Shown piece after piece: positions 4,910-5,005 of a stretch of DNA of 5,005 nt. Location: contig CALLZA010000371.1 of NCBI GenBank assembly GCA_937858165.1, positions 1-5,005 on the forward strand, written 5' to 3'. The notes beneath the pieces were generated by a model. The model worked only from the letters and a program-made list of their open reading frames with translations. It did not search any database and had not been told where the DNA came from. Position numbers and translations under genes: made by a program. The DNA comes from an uncultured Ardenticatenia bacterium (GTDB taxonomy: Bacteria > Chloroflexota > Anaerolineae > Promineifilales > Promineifilaceae). How positions within the stretch are numbered: position 1 is the first letter of the stretch; the number at the start of each line of letters is the position of its first letter.

Positions 4910-5005
4910 AAAAAAAAAACTCAGACCAGCAGCGTAGCGCAATGAGTGTAATGAAATAAACAATACATAGAACTAAAAAAACAGCAAAACTGGCACAGTA
5001 GACAA
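4910..5005. other. Poly-A and base-call noise beyond the adapter (artefact)
   Basis: A run of ten A (4910-4919) directly follows the end of the P5 oligo, then A-rich sequence without coding or structural signal. This is what reads give after running off the end of the library molecule. It should be trimmed. Confidence 0.93.

Noticed and set aside
4379..4945. Plus-strand frame of 188 codons ending CLLYTSDAADERSSVD
   Set aside because: The C-terminal part is translated adapter and poly-A, and the first part is antisense to the pentapeptide-repeat gene. No native protein is supported.

Overview
This window is an assembled metagenomic (or draft-genome) contig whose two ends are Illumina Nextera library adapter, not biology. 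Position 66-135 and position 4840-4909 are reverse-complement copies of the same construct (P5 flow-cell oligo, the 8-base index TAGATCGC, Read 1 primer tail and 19-base mosaic end). Outside them lie a poly-T or poly-A run and low-quality base-call noise. Only about 136-4839 should be read as organismal DNA.

The insert is GC-rich. Its gene content and repeats suggest a filamentous Chloroflexota (Anaerolineae, for example Promineofilum or Caldilinea-like): a secreted ScyD/ScyE-type beta-propeller ending in a short 'YLPVIV' tail, a pentapeptide-repeat protein, an aconitase-X fusion, and dispersed CAGT-type and G-rich repeats. This placement is inference; there is no rRNA or other marker gene here.

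Layout: (1) 136-402, + strand, the C-terminal two thirds of a PIN-domain (VapC-type) toxin, cut by the contig edge. (2) 428-2197, - strand, a single-chain aconitase X with the large catalytic part first and the swivel domain last, joined by a linker encoded by repetitive DNA (781-932). (3) 2198-2432, a divergent intergenic region with a candidate promoter. (4) 2433-3599, + strand, the secreted ScyD/ScyE-like propeller. (5) 3600-3734, a convergent spacer with a long dispersed-type hairpin repeat and a compact bidirectional terminator. (6) 3735-4466, - strand, a pentapeptide-repeat protein of 36 uninterrupted pentads, probably starting with TTG. (7) 4467-4839, a noncoding stretch with two related hairpins in a degenerate repeat of about 53 bp.

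The genes do not form an operon or an evident pathway; each is its own transcription unit in alternating orientation. I see no CRISPR array, tRNA, rRNA, insertion sequence or defence island, and no convincing undescribed multi-gene system. The points most worth following are the repeat-encoded linker inside the aconitase X fusion, the noncoding repeats, and the adapter-derived chimeric ORFs that would contaminate protein databases if translated naively.
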